Origin: Brucella anthropi ATCC 49188
GTDB lineage: Bacteria; Pseudomonadota; Alphaproteobacteria; Rhizobiales; Rhizobiaceae
Assembly (NCBI RefSeq): GCF_000017405.1
Contig: NC_009668.1
Location: 1,605,001-1,669,000, forward strand
Length of the DNA: 64,000 bases
Direction: 5' to 3'
Part shown: positions 36,074 through 45,048 of the stretch, in pieces
Numbering within the stretch: the stretch's first letter is position 1
Layout: each line of letters starts with the position of its first letter
The notes under the pieces: generated by a model
Told to the model about the DNA's origin: nothing
Database searches by the model: none
The model's input: the letters and a program-made list of their open reading frames with translations, nothing else
Position numbers and translations under genes: made by a program

Positions 36074-36801
36074 CCGTTTCTGGAGCCCAGGGTCTTGATG
36101 GCTTCAGAGACGGTGCTTTCCTGCTGCGACAAGAGATTGTTGACCTGCTCGAAGGCGCGGCTCACGCTGATGAGGCGGGTCATCTCCGTCATGGCATCAA
36201 CATTCGATCCCTCGATCATGCCCTGCACGACGCCCACGCTGTTGTCGTCGGCCACCGGCTGGGCAGGCTTGTTCGGGATCACGCCGGATGTGCCTGCATA
36301 GGTCAGGTCGGCATCGGCCGGGATAGTGTAAAGACCGATGGCACCGATCTGTGCTCCGTTCTGGTAGATTGCGCCGTCGCTTGAAATCTTCGGTGCGCCG
36401 CCGCCGGGATTGAGTACGATGGGGGCACCGCCGACATCGAGAACCGGATGGCCGGTGATGGAAACGAGATCGCCCGTCGGCAGCATGTTCATGCGCCCGT
36501 CACGCGTATAAATCTGCCCCTGCGGTGTCGAGACCGACATCCAGACATCGCCCTTGACCGCAACATCCAGCGGATTGTCGGTCTTGATCATAGGGCCTGC
36601 TTCGGTACGGATGAAGCTCTTGCCCGCCGTAGCGAAACTCACATCGTCGCTGGCCTTGTTCGAAACGATGGTATCGAACTTGGTGCCCTCGCCCCGGAAA
36701 CCGACCGTTGAGACATTGGCGACATTATGAGCAATGGCATCCATCCGCCGTTCCAGCGTGATGAGCGACGAAAGCCCGACATAAATCGAATTATTCTGCA
36801 T
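36070..36801 (-). CDS. flgF: FlgF, proximal rod protein
   Basis: A 243-residue rod protein with '[37 protein letters not shown]' at the start and '[36 protein letters not shown]' at the end. It lies between the DUF1217 gene and fliI, as in other rhizobia. Confidence 0.94.
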   Translation of the reverse strand: MQNNSIYVGLSSLITLERRMDAIAHNVANVSTVGFRGEGTKFDTIVSNKASDDVSFATAGKSFIRTEAGPMIKTDNPLDVAVKGDVWMSVSTPQGQIYTRDGRMNMLPTGDLVSITGHPVLDVGGAPIVLNPGGGAPKISSDGAIYQNGAQIGAIGLYTIPADADLTYAGTSGVIPNKPAQPVADDNSVGVVQGMIEGSNVDAMTEMTRLISVSRAFEQVNNLLSQQESTVSEAIKTLGSRNG

Positions 36802-36804
36802 CGC

Positions 36805-37599
36805 CTAACGCCCGCCCGGCTTGAAGTTCTGCAAGGTGCTGAGAATATCCATCGAAATGCCGACGGACGAGGTTCCGCCCAGAAGCAGGGACGCAATCGA
36901 CGCCGGGCTGCTCGCCGTTGGATTGTTCATCTCATACATGGCGGTAAAGCGCGAAATGAGCTTCGATACGTAATCGGGATCGGACATCTTGGTGAAGTCG
37001 ATCTTGTCCTCGATCATCTTCGCCTGCTTGTCGACATCGGCGTTGGATATGCTGGATGGCCAGCCGAAGGTCGTCTGGATCATCGACACCAGCGCCTTGT
37101 CGCCAAGGATTTCGTAGGCATTGGTGATCGTCGGCGCCTTGCGTGCGAAATAGAGTGCCAGCCGCACGCCTTCGTTCTGGCTTCCGGCTTCCGTTTCCAG
37201 CGTCTGACGAAGATATTTGTCCACGACACCTTGTTGGGCCGCAGTGCTCTCAGTCGCCTCTGCGCCCTTGCCTGCAAAGTCGAAGACGGTTGCAAATTCC
37301 TTGTAGCGTTTGTCGGTCAGCTTGTTCGCCATGGCATCATCGCTCGTGATGCCTTCGGTCAAAATCTTGCGGACAAACGCCTTGGCGAAGGCCATGTCTT
37401 CCAGACCGAACGCCTTCATCGCGTAATTATAAAGGCGGCTATCGGCCATGAAATCATCGATGGATTTCACCTTGCCGATATTCTCCTTGTAGTAGGCGGT
37501 TTCCCGCTCCACCATCGGTTCCTTCGAAACACGCTGCAACGACCGCGCCATATCCGACGCGATCAGGCGATAGCTCGTCATCGTATCGACCATGCGCAT
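36805..37599 (-). CDS. DUF1217 flagellar-cluster protein
   Basis: A 264-residue, helix-rich soluble protein matching DUF1217, a family almost confined to flagellar clusters of alphaproteobacteria ('[19 protein letters not shown]'-like stretch at about 47-67). Its function is unknown. I chose the ATG at 37599 with a GGAAGGGGG site. The same frame stays open much farther upstream through motA, which is antisense and not coding. It heads the flgF-fliI...fliP unit. Confidence 0.8.
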   Translation of the reverse strand: MRMVDTMTSYRLIASDMARSLQRVSKEPMVERETAYYKENIGKVKSIDDFMADSRLYNYAMKAFGLEDMAFAKAFVRKILTEGITSDDAMANKLTDKRYKEFATVFDFAGKGAEATESTAAQQGVVDKYLRQTLETEAGSQNEGVRLALYFARKAPTITNAYEILGDKALVSMIQTTFGWPSSISNADVDKQAKMIEDKIDFTKMSDPDYVSKLISRFTAMYEMNNPTASSPASIASLLLGGTSSVGISMDILSTLQNFKPGGR

Positions 37600-37679
37600 G
37601 ACCCCCTTCCGGTATTTCGATCCTTTATGAAAGACCAAGCTTGTCCGAAGCTGGCTTCCGCCCGTGCCAGTTGGCAAGC

Positions 37680-37704
37680 TTCGCGCAAGCCGCGATCCAT
37701 AAGG
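37680..37704 (+). promoter_or_regulatory. Shared flagellar motif upstream of motA
   Basis: Plus strand contains GCAAGCTTCGCGCAAGC, sharing the 12-mer GCAAGCTTCGCG, in the same orientation relative to the gene, with the flhA and fliF copies. TCCATAAGG follows, as TCCATTAGC does upstream of flgE. It is 37-60 bases upstream of the motA start. Confidence 0.45.
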
Positions 37705-37740
37705 TGCAATGAACGAACTTGTACGCGGGAGTCTCGAGCT

Positions 37741-38613
37741 TTGGGCATTATCGTCGGTCTTGTCATCACACTGGGTTGTATGCTGGGCGGCTTTATCGCC
37801 ATGGGCGGACATGTCAGCGTGCTCATTCAGCCCTGGGAATTCGTCATCATTCTGGGTGCGGCACTCGGGACCTTCTTCATCGCCAACCCTTTCTCGCTCG
37901 TGAAAGACACGGGCCGCGCCTGCATGGAAGCATTCAGCAATGCGGTTCCAAAGCAGCGCGACTATCTCGACGTTCTGGGCGTGCTCTACAGCCTGATGCG
38001 CGAGCTGCGCGCCAAGTCGCGCAACGAAGTGGAAGTGCATATCGACAACCCGAAGGAATCGTCGATTTTTCAGGCCTATCCGAGCGTATTGAAGAAAGAA
38101 GACCTCACCCATTTCATCTGCGACTATTGCCGCCTCATCATCGTGGGCAATGTGCGCTCGCATGAAATCGAGGCGCTGATGGACGAGGAAATCCACACCA
38201 TCGCCCGCGACAAGCTCAAGCCCTACCACGCCATGGTCAGCATTTCCGAAGCCCTTCCGGCACTCGGCATCGTTGCCGCTGTTCTCGGCGTCATCAAAGC
38301 CATGGGCGCGCTGGACCAGTCGCCGGAAGTGCTGGGCCATCTGATCGGTGCCGCCCTTGTCGGCACCTTTGCCGGCATCTTCTTCTCTTACGGCGTGGTC
38401 GGCCCGATCGCAGCCAAGATCAAATCGACCCGCGAAAAGAACAATCGCCTCTACATCGTCGTGAAGCAGACGCTTCTCGCCTATATGAACGGCTCCCTGC
38501 CGCAGATCGCCGTGGAATATGGCCGCAAGACCATCTCCGCCTATGATCGCCCGACCATCGATGTGGTCGAGCAGGAAACCATGGCGAGCGCGCCGACCCA
38601 GCAGGCAGCGTAA
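37741..38613 (+). CDS. motA: MotA, stator ion-channel protein
   Basis: A 290-residue membrane protein with four hydrophobic segments (about 3-22, 30-50, 170-190 and 203-225) and the MotA cytoplasmic loop. The start is the TTG at 37741: it gives the family N-terminus '[23 protein letters not shown]' and has a GGGAG site; the open frame upstream runs antisense to the DUF1217 gene. It forms the stator with MotB. It leads the plus-strand unit motA-fliM-orf-fliN-fliG-flhB. Confidence 0.95.
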   Translation: MGIIVGLVITLGCMLGGFIAMGGHVSVLIQPWEFVIILGAALGTFFIANPFSLVKDTGRACMEAFSNAVPKQRDYLDVLGVLYSLMRELRAKSRNEVEVHIDNPKESSIFQAYPSVLKKEDLTHFICDYCRLIIVGNVRSHEIEALMDEEIHTIARDKLKPYHAMVSISEALPALGIVAAVLGVIKAMGALDQSPEVLGHLIGAALVGTFAGIFFSYGVVGPIAAKIKSTREKNNRLYIVVKQTLLAYMNGSLPQIAVEYGRKTISAYDRPTIDVVEQETMASAPTQQAA

Positions 38614-38614
38614 G

Positions 38615-39568
38615 ATGACTACCCCCGACACAGCCACATTGGGGCAAAACCGCAAAAGCGATGTTCTGGCCGAGAACCTGCTGCGTGCAGCGGGTCTTTC
38701 AGGCGACGACCTGAAGTCGCTTGCCCATGTGTTCAAGGATGCCTCGACCCATTTCTGTGACCGGCTGAAACATGGCTGCGCTGCCGCATTCGACGTTGAA
38801 GCAGGCCAGGTGGAAAGCACTGACGATGCTGCCTTTGCCGATATTCTCGACAAGGCTGCGATCATCGCACCTTTGAAGGCCGAGCGTTGGGGCAGCACAC
38901 TTTATCTCACCGCCGATGCGACGCTCGTTTTCTCCGTGATCGAAGCCATGTATGGCGCACAGGGCCATGTCGGCTCTGTCGATGAGGACCGGCCTTTCGG
39001 CATGCTGGAACAGAAGATTTCCGCTCTTCTTGCCGGTCATCTCGCCAGTTCTCTCGATCAGGTTTTTGCCGCAAACGGACAGGCGCTTTTTACCGCCGGT
39101 GAATGCACCGACACAGCCGAATTCGACCGTGAGAATTTCGAGCGCTCGCGCCTTTTCGCCTGCCGCATCGATGTTACTGCCGCAGGCAAAACCGGGCAGG
39201 TTCATCTGCTGCTGCCGCGCAGCACGCACAAGCCGATGCAGGATGCCGTGGCAGCCTTTTTGCGCCGTCCGATGAACCAGACCGATCCGAGCTGGGCGAA
39301 GAAGATGCGGCAGGAAGTCAGCCGTGCCCGCATCGAACTCGAAGCTTTCATCCAGCAGGGGTCGATGACGCTGGACGCCTTGTCGATGCTCGAAATCGGT
39401 CAGGTTCTCAAACTGCCTGTCGATGCCATGAAGCAAGTGCGCCTGCGCGCCGGCGATCAGCAGCTTTTCAAGTGCACGCTCGGCAAATCGGGCATTCATT
39501 TCACAGTCAAGGTCGGCGACCCGGTCAATCAGGAAGAGGATTTCATCGATGAGCTTGTTGCTGGCTAA
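38615..39568 (+). CDS. fliM: FliM, C-ring switch protein (divergent)
   Basis: A 317-residue protein. The C-terminal SpoA-like part ('FIQQGSMTLDALSMLEIGQVLKLPVDAMKQVRLRAGDQQLFKCTLGKSG') and its place before fliN identify it. The N-terminal CheY-binding motif (LSQxEIDALL) of classical FliM is not seen; the protein starts 'TTPDTATLGQNRKSDVLAENLL'. It starts 1 base after the motA stop. Confidence 0.88.
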   Translation: MTTPDTATLGQNRKSDVLAENLLRAAGLSGDDLKSLAHVFKDASTHFCDRLKHGCAAAFDVEAGQVESTDDAAFADILDKAAIIAPLKAERWGSTLYLTADATLVFSVIEAMYGAQGHVGSVDEDRPFGMLEQKISALLAGHLASSLDQVFAANGQALFTAGECTDTAEFDRENFERSRLFACRIDVTAAGKTGQVHLLLPRSTHKPMQDAVAAFLRRPMNQTDPSWAKKMRQEVSRARIELEAFIQQGSMTLDALSMLEIGQVLKLPVDAMKQVRLRAGDQQLFKCTLGKSGIHFTVKVGDPVNQEEDFIDELVAG

Positions 39569-40010
39569 CGTGCTTTCCACATTGATGGCTCTTGCCTCGC
39601 TTGCTGCGCTCATCGTGGTTGGCCGCAAAGCCAACGAGACGATCAAGCTTGGCAAGCTGCTGGCGCTGCGCGTTGCAGCCGCCTCCAACGGTTTGGAGCG
39701 CGCCGTCAAGGCGATCCAGAGCGAACGCACCGACCTGACGGACGAAAACAACAAGCTCGAAGCCCGTCTTGCCGAAACGCAGCGCGTGCGCCGCGAAATG
39801 GAAGAAGCCATCGAAGAACTGAACAGGCTGCGCAAGGCCCTGACCCGCGACATCCGCCATGCGCGCAACGTCGCTGACAGCTCGCCGCGCACCGAAGACA
39901 AGATCGCCACTGCCACCGAACAATCGCTCCCGAAGGAAAAGAACGCGCTGCCGGTTTTCGTGCATCGCGCGGTTCGTAAAGCTACCGTCGAACTTGCGGG
40001 GCAGGCATGA
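39549..40010 (+). CDS. Uncharacterised coiled-coil protein between fliM and fliN
   Basis: A 153-residue protein with an N-terminal hydrophobic segment (about 2-24) and then a long coiled coil ('[52 protein letters not shown]'). I recognise no domain. It overlaps fliM by 20 bases and fliN by 4, so it is translated with the C-ring proteins and probably acts near them. Such a gene at this position is known in other rhizobia. Confidence 0.75.
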   Translation: MSLLLANVLSTLMALASLAALIVVGRKANETIKLGKLLALRVAAASNGLERAVKAIQSERTDLTDENNKLEARLAETQRVRREMEEAIEELNRLRKALTRDIRHARNVADSSPRTEDKIATATEQSLPKEKNALPVFVHRAVRKATVELAGQA

Positions 40011-40354
40011 GCGCTGACAACAAGGACAAGAACATGCAGCAGGAACTGGACGAAGCCATTGAGGAACTGCGCGAGGAAAAGCCGCGCGGCACGCAGAAGG
40101 GCGCATCCAAACCCAATCTCGAACTCATCATGGGCATCCCTGTCGATGTTCAGGTTGTTCTTGGCGGCACGACCATGCCAGTTGCCAATCTGATGAAGCT
40201 TGGTCGCGGTGCGGTCATCACCCTCGACAAGCAGATCGGCGATCCGGTCGATATCGTGGTCAATGGCCGCGTCATCGCCCGTGGCGAAGTGATCGTCCTT
40301 GAAGACGATTCCTCGCGCTTCGGTGTCAGCCTCACCGAAATCATCGGCAAGTAA
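40007..40354 (+). CDS. fliN: FliN, C-ring switch protein
   Basis: A 115-residue protein with an acidic N-terminal tail and a SpoA domain from about residue 38 ('[59 protein letters not shown]'). It forms the lower C ring and binds FliH. Confidence 0.96.
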   Translation: MSADNKDKNMQQELDEAIEELREEKPRGTQKGASKPNLELIMGIPVDVQVVLGGTTMPVANLMKLGRGAVITLDKQIGDPVDIVVNGRVIARGEVIVLEDDSSRFGVSLTEIIGK

Positions 40355-40365
40355 CGGACGTGACC

Positions 40366-41421
40366 ATGGCCGACAATGAACAGCAAGCCCTCGCGGAAGA
40401 CCTTGAAGGCGGCGCTACCGGCCTCGTCGATACGCTGACCGGCCCGCAAAAGGCGGCAGCGATCCTCGTTGCCATCGGACGCCCCGCTGCCTCACGTCTT
40501 CTGAAGCATTTCAATGCCGAGGACCTGCGCAAGCTTGCCGGTCATGCCCGTACGCTGGAACCGATTTCTCCGCTCGACTTCGAACAGCTGGTCAAGCAGT
40601 TCGAGGATTCCTTTGCCGAAGGCGCGCCAGTTTCAGAAGCCGCCCAACGGTTCGAAGGTCTCTTGCGGGAAGCTCTGCCGCAGGAAGAAGTCGATGCAGT
40701 TCTGGAAGACCGCGTTCAGCCGCAGCTCGTTCAGGAATCGGTTTGGGTGCAGCTTGGGCGCCTGCCGGTTGATAACCTGCAGGCCTATCTGACCGACCAG
40801 CATCCGCAGATCATCGCCTATATCGTGTCGAAGCTGCCATCCGACCTCGCAGCCCGGCTGTTCGTCGTCTTGCCGCCTCAGCTGCGCAATGCCGTCGTGC
40901 AGCGCTCGCTTCATATTGGCAATGTGGCACCGGCGGCTGCGGAACTTCTCGAAGACGTGCTGCGGCGCGATCTTCTCGGTCGCAGCGATTCCGGTCCGGT
41001 CAAGGCGCATCACGGCCAGATCGCCAACATCTTCAACCAGCTCGACAGAAGCGAGATGGAAGAACTGATGGCGAGCCTGGAAGATCTCAACCGCGACGAT
41101 CTCAACCGCATCAAGGCCAAGCTCTTCACCTTCGAAGACATCGAGCGCCTGTCGCAGCGCGCGCGCCTGCTGCTCTTCGATGAAGTGCAGACGGAACAGA
41201 TCGCAACCGCACTTCGTGGAGCAGACACAAGGCTTCAGGAGCTCGTTCTCTCGTCGCTCTCGACCCGTGGTCGCCGCATGGTGGAAACCGAGCTTGGCGC
41301 CGAGCAGGGCAACATAACCGCGCAGAACATTGCCGATGCGCGCCGCACGATAGCCCGTATCGCCATCGATCTTTCCGAGCGCGGTATCATCACCCTCGAC
41401 GCAAGCGAAGCTTCGTCCTGA
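40366..41421 (+). CDS. fliG: FliG, C-ring motor protein
   Basis: A 351-residue protein with the three FliG domains. The middle EHPQ-like motif is 'LTDQHPQIIAYIVSKLPSDLAARLF', and the C-terminal torque domain has the charged stretch 'FTFEDIERLSQRARLLLFDEVQTEQIATALRGAD'. It couples MotA movement to FliF rotation. A GTG two codons upstream is an alternative start. Confidence 0.96.
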   Translation: MADNEQQALAEDLEGGATGLVDTLTGPQKAAAILVAIGRPAASRLLKHFNAEDLRKLAGHARTLEPISPLDFEQLVKQFEDSFAEGAPVSEAAQRFEGLLREALPQEEVDAVLEDRVQPQLVQESVWVQLGRLPVDNLQAYLTDQHPQIIAYIVSKLPSDLAARLFVVLPPQLRNAVVQRSLHIGNVAPAAAELLEDVLRRDLLGRSDSGPVKAHHGQIANIFNQLDRSEMEELMASLEDLNRDDLNRIKAKLFTFEDIERLSQRARLLLFDEVQTEQIATALRGADTRLQELVLSSLSTRGRRMVETELGAEQGNITAQNIADARRTIARIAIDLSERGIITLDASEASS

Positions 41422-41434
41422 TCCTGTGTGACCC

Positions 41435-42505
41435 ATGGCAGATGATGCTGACAAGGAAAGCAAAACAGAAGAAGCCACCGAGCAGAAGATCCGCGACGCC
41501 TTGGAAAAGGGCAATATGCCCTTCTCCCGCGAAACGCCGATCCTCGCCGGTATTGCTTCCTTTCTGATTATCGCGGTCTTTGTCGCAGGGCCTGCCACCA
41601 CGAAGCTCGCCGTCTTCCTGCGCGAACTAATCGACCGCCCCGAGGACTGGCTCCTCAACAGCGCGGAAGATGCAAGCCGCTTGTTCGGCGTGCTGGCGCT
41701 GGCAGTCGGTGCAGCCCTGGTGCCGGTGTTCATCATCATTCCGCTTGCCGGTATTGCAGCCTCCGCATTCCAGAATGCGCCGCGCTTCGTTGGCGAACGC
41801 ATCCGCCCGCAGGCATCCCGCATATCTCCGCTTAAAGGCTGGCAGCGGATTTTCGGGCGCGCCGGTCAGGTGGAATTCCTCAAATCGCTGGCGAAATTTC
41901 TGGCGGCAAGTGTCATCGTCTTTGTCGTCTTCTTCAACGGCAACAGTCTTTTCACAGATGCGGTCGCTTCCGACCCGAGCGCCTTGCCGGAGTTTCTGCG
42001 CGAGAACATGGTGCGCCTGCTCGTCGCCAATGTTCTGGCCATTACCGCAATTGCGGCATTCGACCTTGCCTGGTCACGCATTCACTGGCGGCAGGAACTG
42101 CGCATGACGCGACAGGAAGTCAAAGACGAACTGAAGCAGTCGGAAGGCGACCCGCTGGTCAAATCGCGCCTGCGTTCGCTTGGCCGCGACCGTGCGCGCC
42201 GCCGCATGATCAACACCGTTCCGACGGCAACGCTGATCGTCGCAAATCCGACTCATTTTTCCGTAGCACTGCGCTACAAGCCCGATCAGGATGCAGCCCC
42301 GATCGTTGTAGCAAAGGGACAGGATCTCATAGCACTGAAGATAAGAGAGATTGCAGCGCAGCATTCCATCCCGATATTCGAGGACGTTCCGCTGGCGCGC
42401 GCGCTCTATAAACAGGTCAATGTCGACCAGATGATCGCGCCCGAATTCTACAAGGCTGTTGCCGAGCTTATCCGGGTGATCAATGCACGGCACGCGATAC
42501 ATTGA
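41435..42505 (+). CDS. flhB: FlhB, export gate substrate-specificity switch
   Basis: A 356-residue protein with four membrane helices and the autocleavage motif NPTH in 'LIVANPTHFSVALRY' at about 268-282. It switches export from rod/hook to filament proteins together with FliK. The N-terminus 'DKESKTEEATEQKIRDALEKGNMPFSRE' is typical. Confidence 0.97.
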   Translation: MADDADKESKTEEATEQKIRDALEKGNMPFSRETPILAGIASFLIIAVFVAGPATTKLAVFLRELIDRPEDWLLNSAEDASRLFGVLALAVGAALVPVFIIIPLAGIAASAFQNAPRFVGERIRPQASRISPLKGWQRIFGRAGQVEFLKSLAKFLAASVIVFVVFFNGNSLFTDAVASDPSALPEFLRENMVRLLVANVLAITAIAAFDLAWSRIHWRQELRMTRQEVKDELKQSEGDPLVKSRLRSLGRDRARRRMINTVPTATLIVANPTHFSVALRYKPDQDAAPIVVAKGQDLIALKIREIAAQHSIPIFEDVPLARALYKQVNVDQMIAPEFYKAVAELIRVINARHAIH

Positions 42506-42573
42506 TGAATAGCCATGATTTTTATATATTTCAGAACAGTGACAGCCTGTTCCCCCAGATCGGCGGTGAAACC

Positions 42574-43002
42574 ATGAAGAGCCTGCAATTCTCGAACGAG
42601 CGCGAGGCGATTATTGCCCAGAACCTGGTTGAGGTCGCAACCGATCTTCGTCTGGTCGATCCGGCGGATTACATTGCTTTCATACGCTGCGAGCTTTTTG
42701 CCAATATCGCCGATATCGTCAGTTCAGCTACCGAGCTTTATTTCTTTCCCGGCACGCTGGAACTCGGCCATGGCGGCGAATATCTCTGCGACTGGCAGTC
42801 GGCTCCAGCCATCGTGCTCGACATGGAATTCCGCAATCAGGGCGTCTATGCCTATTTCCGCCTGACGCTGACCGACAAGACCGCCGGAGTAGAGCTGAAC
42901 CATATCGCCTTCGAAGATGCGGATGAAGACCCAGCCAAAAATACGGCAAGGCTTGCCAACGCATTCGACGCTGCCCGTCTGCCGCTCAGAAAAAGAGCCT
43001 GA
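42574..43002 (+). CDS. Uncharacterised protein after flhB
   Basis: A 142-residue soluble protein without signal peptide or membrane segment. The sequence ('FFPGTLELGHGGEYLCDWQSAPAIVLDMEFRNQGVYAYFRLTLTD') does not recall a family I know. It is the last gene of the plus-strand flagellar unit. An earlier ATG at 42505 overlaps the flhB stop, but its first codons are AT-rich with no ribosome site, so I prefer 42574. A flagellar role is inferred from context only. Confidence 0.6.
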   Translation: MKSLQFSNEREAIIAQNLVEVATDLRLVDPADYIAFIRCELFANIADIVSSATELYFFPGTLELGHGGEYLCDWQSAPAIVLDMEFRNQGVYAYFRLTLTDKTAGVELNHIAFEDADEDPAKNTARLANAFDAARLPLRKRA

Positions 43003-43005
43003 AGC

Positions 43006-43092
43006 ATTTCCAGCAAAAGTGCGAAGCGGTTTTGCGCGAGGCAGATGTGGCGAGAAGAATAAACAAACACCGGATGTCTCAGCATCCGGTGT
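43006..43092. repeat. Bipartite palindromic repeat variant with terminator-like second hairpin
   Basis: The first part (43006-43054) has the repeat core AAAAGTGCGAAGCGGTTTTG; the second part is a perfect stem, ACACCGGATG/CATCCGGTGT (43067-43092). The joining 'aataaacaaac' linker is as in the 104-bp repeats. It lies between the convergent flagellar unit and vjbR and may terminate both. Confidence 0.65.
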
Positions 43093-43124
43093 CGTTATAA
43101 TCAGGTCTTTATACTGCGGCTGAA

Positions 43125-43907
43125 CTACACCAGATGGTGAACTTCCGGCATTTCGATGATGCCGAGCGACAGCGCCGTCGCGACAGCCGACGTGCGGTTG
43201 GAACAGTTGAGTTTGATCTTCGCATTCTGGAGATAGGTAACGACGGTCCAGCGCGCGATACTCAGGATTTCCGCAATCTCTCCATCCGTCTTGCCGTTCG
43301 CGGCCCAACGCAGGCAATCGACTTCACGCGGGGTGAGAAGGCTTGCGACCGTCGCAACATCCTTGCAGCCGCACAGGGCTGAATGAATGATCCCGGACAG
43401 GCTCAGCAGGCGCGGGCGAAGCTTGGCCACAAATTGCTCGCGATCCTCGTCGGGGCTCATCTCGAACATGAACAAGGTGCATCCCACAGCACCTTTCTGG
43501 CTCCGGGCTGACACGGCGACGAAGATGTTGCCCAGTCCGTGCTTTTCCGCATCCTGCAGCAGTTCAGCAATGGACGGGCACTCATTGGCATCTTCCTGAA
43601 GATCGCGAACTATACCGCTGGCATCATTCTGGAAATAAGGCGCGTCTTCCTGAAAGATCGGATCGATGACGAAATAATTCTTGGTGGAATAACGCGCAGT
43701 CCAGGAGGTCGGCACGGTCATCACGACTGTCAGATCGGAAGAAGTGGTTTTCGTGCAGTCACCCATGCGCCCGCGATAGGTATGCATGATGTGGCGGCAA
43801 CCGATCTCATCGCGAATTCGCGTCAGGAGAGCAAGGGTGTCGCTTTGGAAGGCCGTTCCAAAGAAGGTCTTTTTGAAATTCGGAAAATGAATGAGATCGA
43901 GTGTCAT
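43125..43907 (-). CDS. vjbR: VjbR, LuxR-type quorum-sensing regulator
   Basis: A 260-residue LuxR protein: an N-terminal autoinducer-binding domain (about 15-165; '[17 protein letters not shown]') and a C-terminal helix-turn-helix ('[61 protein letters not shown]'), which is nearly identical to Brucella VjbR as I remember it. In Brucella VjbR controls the VirB secretion system and flagellar genes, including ftcR. The ATG at 43907 gives the family N-terminus; a TTG eight codons upstream is less likely. No acyl-homoserine-lactone synthase gene is nearby. Confidence 0.93.
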   Translation of the reverse strand: MTLDLIHFPNFKKTFFGTAFQSDTLALLTRIRDEIGCRHIMHTYRGRMGDCTKTTSSDLTVVMTVPTSWTARYSTKNYFVIDPIFQEDAPYFQNDASGIVRDLQEDANECPSIAELLQDAEKHGLGNIFVAVSARSQKGAVGCTLFMFEMSPDEDREQFVAKLRPRLLSLSGIIHSALCGCKDVATVASLLTPREVDCLRWAANGKTDGEIAEILSIARWTVVTYLQNAKIKLNCSNRTSAVATALSLGIIEMPEVHHLV

Positions 43908-44148
43908 TTTTACAATATCCTTGGTACGCAAGTCCGAGGGTTACTTTGTTGCCGTCTTGAAATATCAGCGAATCGTGTCCCTAGAACTTTTCAATCGTTT
44001 ATAAGTGACATAAAAAATGTAGTCTCTGGCAACCCGCAATTAATGGATTGCAATCCTTTACACACAAGAACAGTGCGTAAATTATGGCCCTCAAGCAAAA
44101 TTTATTGATTGAGCGAAAAATAAAATTTTCTAAATCGATTTGTAAAAA

Positions 44149-44922
44149 TCAACTGTTCTCTTTTTGAACACTTCGCTGCTCCGTGCCATAGGCACGGTAG
44201 AAAAAGTCGATGGCGAGCTCAACGTTTTTACGAATCGTTTCCGCCGATGGCGGCTCCGGCAAAACGCCAAACAGGCGAGGCCGATAGAGGCCAGACAGGA
44301 ACAAATCAGAGAGCTGATAGGCCATTTTCTCGGGATCGAAAGGCTCCAGTTCGCCATTCTTAATCATATCATCGAGATACTCGGCCATGAGAACGAGGCT
44401 GCGCTTCGGTCCGCGCTCGTAGAAGCGGGCTGCAAGCTCGGGCTTGCGCTCGCTGACACCCAGAACAATGCGCTGTGCACGCACTGCCGTCGGCGAGGTT
44501 ATCAGCGTGACCAGCGCCACGCCGAAGTCGGTCAACTGCTGGCGCGAATTAAAACCCTTGTCGAGTTTTTCGATCAGTTCACGAAACATTGTATCGCGGT
44601 AATGCTCGCATAGTGCGACGAACAGATCTTCCTTGCTGTTGAAGTAAACGTAGATCGTTCCCTTCGACACGCCAGCCTCGCGCGTGATGTCGTTCATGCT
44701 GGCTGCGTCAAACCCCATGCGCAGGAACACATCCTGAGCGCCTTCAAGGATTTGGCGGCGTTTTGCAGGGTCCTGACCGGCGCCGAGCCGCGTGCGACCG
44801 CATTCCGTTTCGGAGCAGGACGATTTGCTGTTTCCGGGTCGGCCGACACCTTTTTCATCATGCCGGTTCCGGTCATGCATCATCGTATCCGGTGTTCCTT
44901 TGGTGTTGCGATCAGGCTTCAT
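44149..44922 (-). CDS. TetR-family repressor of the divergent efflux pair
   Basis: A 257-residue regulator. After a Ser/Arg-rich N-terminal extension of about 50 residues, the TetR helix-turn-helix is at about 58-100 ('RRQILEGAQDVFLRMGFDAASMNDITREAGVSKGTIYVYFNSKEDLFVALCEHY'); the C-terminal half binds the ligand. Its gene diverges from the EmrA-like gene across a region with two near-identical palindromes, so it very likely represses itself and the pump until a drug-like ligand binds. The true start may be an ATG 13-14 codons further in. Confidence 0.88.
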   Translation of the reverse strand: MKPDRNTKGTPDTMMHDRNRHDEKGVGRPGNSKSSCSETECGRTRLGAGQDPAKRRQILEGAQDVFLRMGFDAASMNDITREAGVSKGTIYVYFNSKEDLFVALCEHYRDTMFRELIEKLDKGFNSRQQLTDFGVALVTLITSPTAVRAQRIVLGVSERKPELAARFYERGPKRSLVLMAEYLDDMIKNGELEPFDPEKMAYQLSDLFLSGLYRPRLFGVLPEPPSAETIRKNVELAIDFFYRAYGTEQRSVQKENS

Positions 44923-44946
44923 TCTTCGAGACTCTTAACTTTTTTC

Positions 44947-44960
44947 GAACCAAGCGGTTC
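44947..44960. promoter_or_regulatory. Putative TetR operator 1
   Basis: GAACCAAGCGGTTC, a near-perfect palindrome 25 bases upstream of the TetR gene. It is the partner of the copy at 45005-45018. Confidence 0.6.
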
Positions 44961-45004
44961 GATATCCTCTTGATATGCGCATCTTATTGATCTATGTCAA
45001 CATC

Positions 45005-45018
45005 GAACCGAACGGTTC
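45005..45018. promoter_or_regulatory. Putative TetR operator 2
   Basis: GAACCGAACGGTTC palindrome 31 bases upstream of the EmrA-like ATG. It shares GAACC-N4-GGTTC with operator 1, 58 bases away. Confidence 0.6.
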
Positions 45019-45048
45019 AATCCGAAGGATGTGCAGAAAGTTTCCCCT

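Noticed and set aside
36727..37740. Long open frame on the plus strand ahead of motA (part of a 628-codon frame)
   Set aside because: It runs antisense to the DUF1217 gene, which has family homology and a good ribosome site. MotA homology begins only at the TTG at 37741.
37600..38898. Upstream extension of the DUF1217 frame to 697 codons
   Set aside because: The extension is antisense to motA and fliM and shows no domain; high-GC codon bias keeps such antisense frames open.
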